Assembly (NCBI GenBank): GCA_031459655.1
Contig: JAVKID010000050.1
Span: forward strand, 1-23,484
Length of the DNA stretch: 23,484 nt
Reading direction: 5' to 3'
DNA from: Fervidifonticultor_A octavus_A
GTDB lineage: Bacteria > Sysuimicrobiota > Sysuimicrobiia > Sysuimicrobiales > Humicultoraceae
Every line of letters starts with the position of its first letter. Within the stretch, counting starts at the first letter, position 1. Below the pieces are notes generated by a model. That model saw only the letters and a program-made list of their open reading frames with translations. It ran no database searches and had not been told where the DNA came from. A program made the translations under genes and the position numbers. Of the stretch, positions 7,995-16,098 are shown piece by piece.

Positions 7995-9019
7995 GGCAGG
8001 CGTCGAAACCACGTCATGGACATCGCCCCGCCGGCGGCCACGAAGACCCCGGCGACCGCCAGCAGCAGGAACGAGACTTCCGTACGCGTCCACTCCCAGC
8101 CGATGATCCGACCGAGCTGCCGGGAGATCTGGCGGAGGTCCTCATCGCTGGCCGACGCGAAGTGGCGGCCGCCGCTGAGCTGCGCGATTCGCTCCAGCCC
8201 GGCGGGATCGAAGGGGACCAGGACCAGTTGCCCGTCAATCCGCATCACGGTCCCGCCCGGGGTCCCCAGGCCCACCGTGAAGATTCGGACCTTGGCGTCG
8301 CGCGCCAGTTGGGCCGCCTCGTAGGGGTCCGGCCCGAAGTTGTTGACGCCGTCGGAGAAGAGAATGACCGACGCGGGCACCAGGTCCTCGGGACGGGGAC
8401 GCGGCTCCAGCGGGTTCGGGGTCAGCGGAGGGCCGGTCTCGCGGCGCATCAGCCGGTCCAGCCGCTCGCGGAACGCGGCCTCGCGGCCGGGCAGCACGCG
8501 CACCGCCTCCAGGATGCCGCCGCCCACCGACGTCGCGGACTGGAGTTGAATGCGCTCCAGGGACTCCGCGAAGGCCGCGCGGTCGGTCGTGGGCGCGAGC
8601 AGCAGGGTCCCGTACTCGCTGAACGTGACCAGGCCGATCTTGGTCGACCGCGGGACGAGGCCGGCGAACGCCCGCGCGGCGGCCTTGGCCGCTTCCACCC
8701 GGCTCGGCGCCACGTCGGTGGCGATCATACTCTTGCTGGTGTCGATGGCCACGATGGCCGCCGCCTGGTTCACTGGTAGAGGCAGAGCCGCCACCGGACG
8801 CGCCATCGCCACCGCCAGCACGGCGACCGCGGCCAGGTAGCAGGCCAGCGGCAGCGTCCGCTGCCAGGCCGGCGGCCGGACGACGAGCTGCTCGAACAGC
8901 CGCGACTCCGCGAAGCGCTCGGCGATCCGCCGCTGGCGGCGCAGCGCGAGCTGGTAGGCGCCCGCCAGCAGGGGCACCAGCAGCAGCGCCAGCAGCATCA
9001 GCGGCCAGTGGAACTCCAT
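7991..9019 (-). CDS. VWA domain membrane protein (first of pair)
   Basis: A 342-residue protein with the same layout as its downstream paralogue. It has a first membrane helix (WPLMLLALLLVPLLAGAY), a second (LACYLAAVAVLAVAMARP), a VWA domain with MIDAS residues DTSKS near 92 and SDG near 215, then a C-terminal helix (FLLLAVAGVFVAAGGAMS). Within the domain, IGLVTFSEYGTLLLAPTTDR is the usual strand-helix after the metal-site Ser residues. It corresponds to a Bat-type VWA protein working with the MoxR ATPase and DUF58 protein on the membrane. The gene starts 22 bases inside the end of the DUF58 gene and ends in an ATGA overlap with the next VWA gene, so the three are translationally linked. Confidence 0.9.
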   Translation of the reverse strand: MEFHWPLMLLALLLVPLLAGAYQLALRRQRRIAERFAESRLFEQLVVRPPAWQRTLPLACYLAAVAVLAVAMARPVAALPLPVNQAAAIVAIDTSKSMIATDVAPSRVEAAKAAARAFAGLVPRSTKIGLVTFSEYGTLLLAPTTDRAAFAESLERIQLQSATSVGGGILEAVRVLPGREAAFRERLDRLMRRETGPPLTPNPLEPRPRPEDLVPASVILFSDGVNNFGPDPYEAAQLARDAKVRIFTVGLGTPGGTVMRIDGQLVLVPFDPAGLERIAQLSGGRHFASASDEDLRQISRQLGRIIGWEWTRTEVSFLLLAVAGVFVAAGGAMSMTWFRRLP

Positions 9020-9909
9020 ACGCGCCTCCGCCGACGGAGCACAAACCGCACCAGGGGGTTGACCATGGACTCTGCGGTCGAGAGATCCAGGTGATCCACG
9101 CGCGCCCGGCGGAAGGCGTCGGTGACCCGCACGCGGCGCGCCTCAACGAGGGCGGCGAACGCGGACCGCACCCGCTGGTCGGAGGTGTCGATCCAGCAGT
9201 GCTCGCCGGTCTCAGGATCGCGCACCGGCACCACGCCCACATCGGGCAGGACCTCTTCCGCCGGATCGCGGACCCACACCGCGACGACGTCGTGGCGCCG
9301 TCCCAGTTCCCGCAGCGGGCGTTCCCATCCGGCCGGGGCGATGAAGTCGGAGATGACGAAGACGAGGTGCCGCCGCTTAAACAACCCAACGGCGGACTCC
9401 AGCGTGCCGGCCAGGTCGGTCCGGCCCGCGCTGGCCCCGTCCAGGCGCTGCAGCGTGTGCACGAGCCGCAGGGCGTGGCGCCGTCCCGTCCGCGGGGGCA
9501 CCACCGGGACGCCCCGGCCCGGGAAGGCGATCGCTCCCACCTTGTCGCCGTGACGCGTGATGATGTAGGAGGCCACCCCGGCGAACTCGATGGCCAGTTC
9601 ACGCTTCAGCCTCCGCCGCGTCCCAAATGCCATGGACGGCGAGAGGTCTACCAGCAGCCAGGCGGTCAGTTCGCGTTCTTCCAGGTACTGCCGGACGAAG
9701 AGCCGGTTCATGCGAGCGGTGACGTTCCAGTCGATGCGGCGGATCTCGTCTCCGGGCTGGTACTCGCGGACCTCGGCCAGGTCCAGGCTCGGACCGTAGA
9801 AGATGCCGCGGTAGTCGCCAAACAGGAAGCCGTCCAGGTGCCGCACCACGGTGAATTGCAGCCGTCGCAGCAGCTGCTCCGGGGTATCTTGGAACGCGGC
9901 GGTCGGCAT
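8998..9909 (-). CDS. DUF58 domain protein (MoxR-associated)
   Basis: A 303-residue soluble protein starting MPTAAFQDTPEQLLRRLQ. The DUF58 signature is clear near residues 43-75 (VREYQPGDEIRRIDWNVTAR, RLFVRQYLEE), followed by a degenerate VWA-like core (AWLLVDLSPSMAFG near 85, LVFVISDFIAP near 187). DUF58 proteins are constant companions of MoxR ATPases and are taken to be adaptors or substrates. I chose the ATG at 9909, seven bases after the MoxR stop, with GAAGGGAT upstream; in-frame starts further up lie inside moxR. It overlaps the following VWA gene by 22 bases. Confidence 0.92.
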   Translation of the reverse strand: MPTAAFQDTPEQLLRRLQFTVVRHLDGFLFGDYRGIFYGPSLDLAEVREYQPGDEIRRIDWNVTARMNRLFVRQYLEERELTAWLLVDLSPSMAFGTRRRLKRELAIEFAGVASYIITRHGDKVGAIAFPGRGVPVVPPRTGRRHALRLVHTLQRLDGASAGRTDLAGTLESAVGLFKRRHLVFVISDFIAPAGWERPLRELGRRHDVVAVWVRDPAEEVLPDVGVVPVRDPETGEHCWIDTSDQRVRSAFAALVEARRVRVTDAFRRARVDHLDLSTAESMVNPLVRFVLRRRRRVWSSTGR

Positions 9910-9916
9910 GCGGTGC

Positions 9917-10966
9917 CTACATCCCTTCGCTCGCTCCATCGGCGGTCGCGGCGCGCAGGCGCTCCCGCTCCAGGGGATCGCCCAGCGCCAGACGTGGGAT
10001 CGCCACGGCGCCGATGGTCTGCTCGATGATCGCATCGGCGGTGATCTCGTCGGCCAGGGCCTCGTAGGAGAGGACCATCCGGTGCCGCAGGACCTCGGGC
10101 GCGAGATCCCGGATGTCCTCGGGCATCACGTAGTCGCGGCCGCGCAGCAGCGCCAGGGCCCGCCCCCCCAGCACCATGTTGAGGGAGGCGCGGGGGCTGG
10201 CGCCGTACGCGACATACCGCCGGAGCCGCTCCAGCCCCACCTCCTGGGGCCGTCGCGTCGCCGTGGCCAGCGCCACGGCGTACTCGCGGATCTTCGGATC
10301 CACGTAGACCGCATCGGTCACCGCCTGGAGCTCCTTGAGCTCGGCCGCCGAGATCACGGGTCCCACTTCAGGCGGGTTGCTGCTCATGCGCTCGACGACC
10401 GTCACCTCTTCGTGGTAGCTGGGATACCCGATGACCACCTTGAACATGAACCGGTCCACCTGCGCCTCGGGCAGCGGATAGGTCCCCTCGCTCTCGATGG
10501 GGTTCTGGGTCGCCATGACCAGGAACGGCTCGGGCAGGTGGAAGGTTTGCTTGCCGATGGTGACCTGCCGCTCCTGCATCGCCTCCAGGAGCGCCGACTG
10601 CACCTTGGCCGGCGCCCGGTTGATCTCGTCGGCCAGAACGAAGTTGGCGAAGAGCGGGCCGAGTTCGGTCTCAAAGGTGTTGGTGCGCTGGTTGAAGATC
10701 CGCGTGCCGACCAGATCGGCAGGGACCAGGTCCGGCGTGAACTGGATGCGCTTGAAGTCGCAGTCGATGGCCCGGGCCGTGCTCTTGATGGCCAGGGTCT
10801 TGGCCAGGCCGGGGACGCCCTCGATGAGGACGTGGCCGCGCGCCAGCAGCGCCACCAGCAGCCGTTCGAGCATCAGGTCCTGGCCGACAATCACCCGCTT
10901 GACTTCATAGAGGACCTTCCGCATCGTCGACGACGCCTGCTGGAAGGTCTCGAGGGAAATGGTCAC
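9917..10966 (-). CDS. MoxR family AAA+ ATPase
   Basis: A 349-residue ATPase, the family norm. Walker A is GVPGLAKT (about 50-57), Walker B is FVLADEINRAP (about 109-119), sensor 1 lies in ATQNPIESEGTYPLPEAQ (about 149-166), and an arginine-rich lid follows (RHRMVLSYEALAD). MoxR ATPases act as chaperone-like remodelers with VWA proteins. It is the first gene of the minus-strand operon (DUF58, two VWA, MFS). Three GTG codons stand in a row at 10972-10964; the third (10966) sits eight bases after GGAGG and is my preferred start. The frame continues upstream to 11101 but that part has no family similarity. The divergent gene begins about 150 bases away, so this gap should hold promoters for both. 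Confidence 0.93.
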   Translation of the reverse strand: MTISLETFQQASSTMRKVLYEVKRVIVGQDLMLERLLVALLARGHVLIEGVPGLAKTLAIKSTARAIDCDFKRIQFTPDLVPADLVGTRIFNQRTNTFETELGPLFANFVLADEINRAPAKVQSALLEAMQERQVTIGKQTFHLPEPFLVMATQNPIESEGTYPLPEAQVDRFMFKVVIGYPSYHEEVTVVERMSSNPPEVGPVISAAELKELQAVTDAVYVDPKIREYAVALATATRRPQEVGLERLRRYVAYGASPRASLNMVLGGRALALLRGRDYVMPEDIRDLAPEVLRHRMVLSYEALADEITADAIIEQTIGAVAIPRLALGDPLERERLRAATADGASEGM

Positions 10967-11119
10967 CACCACATCCTCCCCACTATGCCATTGGCACCAC
11001 GGTAGCACCGACGTCCAATGACGGTCAAGGAACCCCAGGCCCGATTCATGCTCGTGGTGCAGAAGACCTTCTGCCGTCTTGCAAGGGTCGGGCGTGTGCA
11101 CGCAGAATACGTGAACGTC

Positions 11120-11953
11120 GTGAGGCGTCGCGGCCTGTTGCTCGCCTTCCTCTTGCTGTCATCAAGGCTCGCCGTCGCAGCCCGGGCCGCGCCCGACCCC
11201 ATGCTCATTGTGCCCGGGCAGTCCCTCGGTCCAGTCCGCCTGGGCACGCCGGTCCTGACCCTCCAGCAGATGCCGGACTGGGGACCGCCCGACCGCGCGC
11301 ACGTGTCCGGGACCATCTCCTACCTGACCTACGCGCGCCACCGCGTCACCGTGGCCACGCGGGACGGGCAGATCGTCATGGTTCTGACCAGCAGCGACCG
11401 GTTCCGCACCGAGCGCGGCCTCGCGGTGGGCCAGGCGGCGACCGCCGCGACCACGGCCTACGGCACCCCGGCACCCGGCGGCGACAGCGGGCATCTCTGG
11501 TTCGACGCCATTGGGCTTGTGGTGGTCACGGGCGCCGGCACAATCATCCGGATCGGCGTCTATGATCCCAGGACCTTCGTGCGCGCGATCCTCTCCGACG
11601 AGGTGCCGGCCCGGGACGTCCTGCTGACGGCACGGGCACCCGCCTACGCAACGGCGCCCGCCGGCGACGGACAGCCTCCGGCCCGGGCGGCGATCATCGC
11701 CGTGACCCTGAGGAACATGGGTCGCGGCGCCAAGGTCCTCAACCCCAACTTCTTCACCCTGATCGACCGCGAGGGGAAGGCCTACCGGTACGACCGCTCG
11801 ACCCTGGCGCGCCGCGACGCCTGCCGGTCGACCGTGACGGTGAGACCCGGCGAGAGCGGCTCGTGCAAGCTGGTCTTCGTCCTCCCGACCGGCCGGAGCC
11901 CTCGCTCAATCGCGTTCAATGATGGTGGCAGCGCGGACGAGTTCTACTTCTGA
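11120..11953 (+). CDS. Secreted protein: PGQ-type domain plus DUF4352-like domain
   Basis: A 277-residue exported protein. A basic start and hydrophobic core (RRRGLLLAFLLLSS) ending near AVAARA is a signal peptide. Next comes a domain that opens IVPGQSLGPVRLGTPVLTL and has a second half starting RTERGLAVGQAATAA and ending IIRIGVYDP, which recurs in the proteins at 14.4 and 20.3 kb. The C-terminus (about 190-277: VTLRNMGRGAKVLNPNFFTL, CRSTVTVRPGESGSCKLVF) is a DUF4352-like Ig-fold often found in exported proteins. The start is uncertain: GTG at 11120 or 11111, neither with a clear Shine-Dalgarno; the frame is open back to 11018. It is divergent from the MoxR operon. Function unknown. Confidence 0.72.
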   Translation: MRRRGLLLAFLLLSSRLAVAARAAPDPMLIVPGQSLGPVRLGTPVLTLQQMPDWGPPDRAHVSGTISYLTYARHRVTVATRDGQIVMVLTSSDRFRTERGLAVGQAATAATTAYGTPAPGGDSGHLWFDAIGLVVVTGAGTIIRIGVYDPRTFVRAILSDEVPARDVLLTARAPAYATAPAGDGQPPARAAIIAVTLRNMGRGAKVLNPNFFTLIDREGKAYRYDRSTLARRDACRSTVTVRPGESGSCKLVFVLPTGRSPRSIAFNDGGSADEFYF

Positions 11954-12260
11954 AGACATGGGCTCAGAACCTGCCTAAACCGACGCCCACCGGAGCCGTT
12001 CCCAAGCCCACCGGTCCGGGTCCGGCGGCCAGAGATTGAATGCGTGATGCGATAGTGTTGCACCAACTCCCGGATTCCGCCGTGTGCTGCATTCGCGGAA
12101 GTGTCTCACCCTTGAAAACCGCGTCTTCGTCATAACTTCCGCGAGCCGGACCTGGGCCATGTGAGGCTGCGTCCACATCCTGCGGGTCCGGCGGTCATAT
12201 CTGTTTCAACGGAGTCAAGCCGTCCCACCAGCGATCGGAGGCATCGGGGAGGGATCCCGT
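11954..12260. other. 307-base intergenic stretch with an inverted repeat
   Basis: I see no credible gene here on either strand. The short minus-strand frames are proline- and glycine-rich shadows without ribosome-binding sites. The stretch holds a perfect 10-bp inverted repeat (12093-12144). Its right end carries the purine-rich GGGGAGGGA before the ATG at 12261. It separates the intact left part of the window from the lesion-rich exported gene set. Confidence 0.6.
12093..12144. repeat. Perfect 10-bp inverted repeat, 32-base spacer
   Basis: TCGCGGAAGT at 12093-12102 is mirrored exactly by ACTTCCGCGA at 12135-12144. The spacer is 32 bases and the arms do not extend further. It has no U-run, so a factor-independent terminator is unlikely. 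An operator for a dimeric or looping regulator, or an old element end, are possibilities. It lies about 120-170 bases upstream of the FlgT-like gene. Confidence 0.6.
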
Positions 12261-12905
12261 ATGCAGGTGCGCCGAAGGTGGCTCGTCATCGCGGTTCTTC
12301 TGGTAATGACCTTCCCTGCATGGCAGGAGGAACACGCCCTGGCTCAAGCACAGGCGTTTGTCGCCACCGGCCAGGCCAGGATCATCGGGGGGAACATTAA
12401 CCTCGCTCAGCAGCGGGCCCTGGAAGCCGCATTGCGGTTCGCGCTGGAGGCGGCGCTCAATACGCTGGTCGAGCCCGCCGTCAAGGTCGAATATGCCGCC
12501 GAAGTCAACAAGATTCTGGCGCGTCCGCGAAACTACATTACCGGCTACACGGTGTTGCTCCGAGGGCCATCCAGGGGAAACTTCGTCATTCGTGTGCAGG
12601 CAGCGGTCCGCATGGATGCACTTACCAACGCGCTTGTGACCGCGCAGGTCCCGCTTCGCACCGATGTGGCCAGGGTCACGCAGCCCGCCGCCCCGTCCCC
12701 GACCCAGGCGACTCCTGCGGCCACGCCGACGCCCAGACCGCTGGTTCTCATGGTCGTGATCCCTGAGACGCACCTGGGGAAACCGGGGGTCCCAACTCTC
12801 CCTGTGGGCACGGGCCAGCCGACCAACGAGGATAGCCTTCAATCTTCGCGAGGCTCAAGAACCCTACCGGTTCGTGAGCAGGAGAATGGAATTTGTGGTA
12901 GATGA
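12261..12905 (+). pseudogene. FlgT-like (LPP20-type) secreted protein, truncated
   Basis: The frame encodes 214 residues from an ATG at 12261 with GGGGAGGG upstream. A signal peptide (RRRWLVIAVLLVMTFPAW) precedes a domain like the FlgT N-terminal/LPP20 fold (FVATGQARIIGGNINLAQQR, ALRFALEAALNTLVEP, ending FVIRVQAAVRMDAL). A Pro/Thr/Ala linker follows, then LVLMVVIPETHLGKP, which is how the middle domain of FlgT-like proteins begins ('IPETH'). After about base 12775 the match stops and the frame runs through the carbohydrate-binding part of the next gene in the wrong frame. I therefore read it as a FlgT-like gene whose 3' part is missing. FlgT is a flagellar H-ring protein in vibrios; similar exported proteins occur without flagella. 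Confidence 0.62.
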
Positions 12906-14216
12906 GCCCTGGGTGCAGTTCATCTTCACCGTGATTCCGACCCTGTCGGATTCGAAGGCGAATCTCCAATTGGTTATCGGATATACCACCGCGACCATAT
13001 GGCTGGCCCAGGTCTCACTGCGGGAGTTCAGCCTCGCCGCGATTCCAGCTCCCACGCCGTCCTCCGAATGGTCTCCCGTTCCGCTGCCCGCGGCTGCCCT
13101 GCCCGATCCGACCGCGCTGCCCATCCGTCGGGAGTTCCCTGATCCTCTAACGACCCTGGACGGCCGCCGCGTGGTCGCAAGAGAAGAGTGGGGGCAAAGG
13201 CGTCAGGAACTGAAGACGCTCTTCCAGCACTACATGTACGGGTACATGCCGCCTCCCCCGTCCAACGTGCGGGGCACGGTGACCTCGGTAGACCCCTCCT
13301 TTCTTGATGGAAAAGCGACCAAGAAGGAACTCGCAATCTCCTTCGGCCCGCCCGGCACACCCCGCATAAACGTCCTCCTCATTATTCCGAACGACCGCGG
13401 AGGTCCGGCGCCTGTATTTCTCCGTCTAAACCTCAGGGGCAACGACTCATCATATACGCGCTCCTGGGAGTTTCCTGTCGAGCACATCGTCGCCCACGGA
13501 TACGCCGTTGCCACCGCCAACTACCAGGAGGTATTCCCCGATGTCGGGGACTTCACGGGCGGCATCTTTCCATTTTTCCGGCGCCCCGGCCAAACCGACC
13601 GAGCCCCCCACGACTGGGGCGCCATTGCCATGTGGGCTTGGGGGCTTCAGCGAATTGTGGACTACCTCATTGCGGACGGTGCGGTCGATACCACGCGCAT
13701 TGCCGTCACCGGTCACTCCCGACTCGGCAAAGCTGCGCTCCTGGCGGCCGCTTTCGATGAGCGCATCGCGCTCGTCATTCCCCATCAGGCAGGCACCGGC
13801 GGCTCTGCACCGAGTCGGAGCAAGAATCCCCAGGGTGAATCGGTCAGAGCGATCGTCGACCGCTTTCCCTATTGGTTCAACAGGACGTTCCGGGCCTTTC
13901 GAGACGACGTGGAACGGCTACCGTTCGACCAGCACAGTCTGGGGCCCCGGTCGCACCTCGACCGGTAATGTTCACCAATGGCGCAGATGACCACTGGTCG
14001 GATCCACCCGGTCAGTTCAACGTGCTCCGGGCGGCACACCCTGTTTACCGAATGCTTGGCACGGATGGTCTTGCGGCCGACGAGTTGCCGCCCATCGGCA
14101 AACTTGTCGAGAGCAGCCTCGGATACTACCTCCAGCACGGCGGGCACGTCATCGACCGGTCGTATTGGCGAATCTTCATCGAGTTCGCGGACAAACATCT
14201 CAAACGACGCCGGTGA
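12757..14216 (+). pseudogene. Glucuronoyl-esterase-like (CE15-type) hydrolase with CBM, copy 1, disrupted
   Basis: The intact part reads in frame from 12757 with no start of its own. It has a partial CBM4/9-like module (LSLWARASRPTRIAFNLREA to about 13040), a Pro/Ala linker, then an esterase from REFPDPL (13129) onward. The esterase carries LFQHYMYGYMPPPP, GHSRLGKAALLAAAFD (nucleophile Ser at about 13710) and VIPHQAGTGG. Near 13940, FDQHSL is followed by a frame change; the remainder (VAPRPVMFTNGADDHWSDPP to KHLKRRR) continues in the frame that ends at 14216. One missing base in the GGGGCCCC stretch at 13939-13946 explains it. CE15 enzymes cleave ester bonds between lignin and glucuronoxylan. 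Identity to copy 2 (18992-20207) is high throughout. Confidence 0.72.
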
Positions 14217-14367
14217 GTGTGATGCCGTCAAGAACGGGAGATACTGTCGAGCTCAACGTAGTCTGCCCTGCCAGCAAGTGTTGTACACGCCCCGGGGTGC
14301 CAGCACGGTCGCGAGACAAGGTCTTGGAGATAGCCGACACAGAGGCAGGCTGAAGGAGGGAGGGTAG

Positions 14368-16016
14368 ATGCAAGGTGATCGTCGGCTGCGGCTTCTTGCT
14401 CCGCTTGTCCTTGTACTGATTGGTTTCCTCGTGTGGCCTATCCCAAGGGGCACGGCTCAGGAGAACGACTATCGTGTCGTCCCCGGGCAGCGGATCGGGA
14501 GGTTCGAGCTAGGCTTACCCCTGGATGCTTATGGTCTAGGACGACCGAGCTGGCAGGGTACCGTGACGACGGCGCGCGGGGTTCCGTTCCGCGACTTCCA
14601 CATCTTCGTCGCCCAGGGGCTGCGGATCGACACCTGCAAGAGCACCGGACTTTCTATTGGCATCTTTGCGTACCGCCGGTTGGACCGGCCTGAGGCTGAA
14701 GTGGAGGCCGCGAAGTACAGGACCGCCGAGGGGCTCCGTGTCAGCTTGGAAGAGGCGGAAGTCCTCAGAATCCTGGGACGCCCCGAGGCCACCTCGGAAT
14801 GGACCGAGCGCCAAGGCACCATCGACATTCCCCTGGTCCAGTACTCGTATTCCGGGCTCATGGTACGCATCAGCCAAATCGACCGAAGAGTCCTGGCCAT
14901 TGGCGTGGAGAGGCCCGGCGCCTACAGCGCGTGCGAGGGGGACATCGTGGTACTGCAGGCGCTGCGGGATGCGGCGCAGCGGCCCATCCCAGCGATCACG
15001 CGTCCCGTGGCCCTGACGTCGTGCGAGATCGGGGAACTGCGTCGACGCCTGATCAACGAGGCGGACGCGCGAGGGCTGTATTGGCCCAGTTTGAGGCTTG
15101 CAGAGGAGGCATTGGACGAGCTGCCCGGCCCCCTGCCGCGGATCCAGCTGGAGGGACTCCTACCAACCAACCCCCGGGCCCAGCTCAGCACCCAGTTCTA
15201 CCGGGACGTGCGGAGAATCGAAGCCCTGGGCTATGCATACGCTGCGACCGGAGACAACCGTTTCGCTGAGCGTGCGGGAGTCTACGTGGAGGCATGGGCA
15301 AGCACCAACCAGCCCGATGGAAATCCCATAAACGAAACGCAGATCTCCCGACTGGTTCTGGGGCTCAGCCTCGTCTCCGAGGCGATCCCGCCCTCGCTGC
15401 GCACCCAGGTTGAGCGCTGGCTCAACCGCATGGCATCTCTCCAGATCGAGAGGCGCCCCCAGTGGGAAATCGATCGGCCCAACAACTGGTACAGTCACCG
15501 ACTGAAGATCGTCGGGCTGATTGGCTACGCGCTTGATGATTCCAGATTCATTCGGTACGCGGAGGACGGCTACCGGGCACAGATTGCTCAGAACCTCCGG
15601 CCCGACGGCAGCAGTCTGGACCTTCACCAGCGGGACGCCCTGCACTACCACGTGTACAATCTCGAACCGCGGTCGAGCTCGCCATCGCCGCCGACAAGTG
15701 GGGCACCAACCTCTACGGCCACCAGGCCCCTACCGGGGCGTCACTCGAGCGCAGCATTGCGTTCCTCCTCCCCTACGTCCGCGGGGAGAAGACCCACATC
15801 GAGTTCGCCCGGACCTCCGTGCCCTTCGACCGCGAGCGCGCCGCAGCCGGCGTCCCCGGGTTCTCCGGGACGTGGGACCCGCTCCGCGGCGCCCGGCTGC
15901 TGGAGATGGCCGGGTATTTCAACCCGACCTTTGCCAACGAGCCCATCCGCGGACAGGTGCGACGCACGTTTCAGACGGTCCTGAACGGGCTACGCGCAAC
16001 CTGCGGAAGGAGATGA
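14368..16016 (+). pseudogene. PGQ-type domain fused to alginate-lyase-family domain, frameshifted
   Basis: The ATG at 14368 has AAGGAGGGAGG upstream. A signal peptide (LLAPLVLVLIGFLVWPIPRG) is followed by the PGQ-type domain (YRVVPGQRIGRFELGLPLDA; second half RTAEGLRVSLEEAEVLRILG) to about residue 190. From about residue 215 there is an all-helical alginate-lyase-family domain: EIGELRRRLINEADARGLYW, the NNWYSHR motif (15481-15501) and RDALHYHVYNLEP. At about 15670 one base is missing: the next frame reads VELAIAADKWGTNLYGHQAP and continues to LRATCGRR at 16016. Alginate-lyase-fold enzymes break uronate glycosidic bonds by beta-elimination; the true substrate here is unknown. Repaired length is about 550 residues. 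An ATGA overlap leads to a 19-codon frame of no evident meaning. Confidence 0.75.
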
Positions 16017-16098
16017 GCGACAGAGCGTTTCCGGAGCAGCCAGTTTCCCAGGCCTTCGGGCTCAGGCGTTAAGTAAACGGCTTGAGGAGGTGATAACC

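Noticed and set aside
7029..8324. 431-codon plus-strand frame across the VWA genes
   Set aside because: Antisense to two VWA genes with intact MIDAS motifs; His/Arg-rich low-complexity translation.
13930..13960. Programmed frameshift in the first esterase
   Set aside because: No slippery heptamer or downstream structure that I can see, and the other damaged genes nearby have unrelated lesions; simple base loss is more economical.
16013..16072. 19-codon frame overlapping the lyase stop (ATGA)
   Set aside because: Too short, no recognisable property; probably chance despite the nearby GGAAGGAG.
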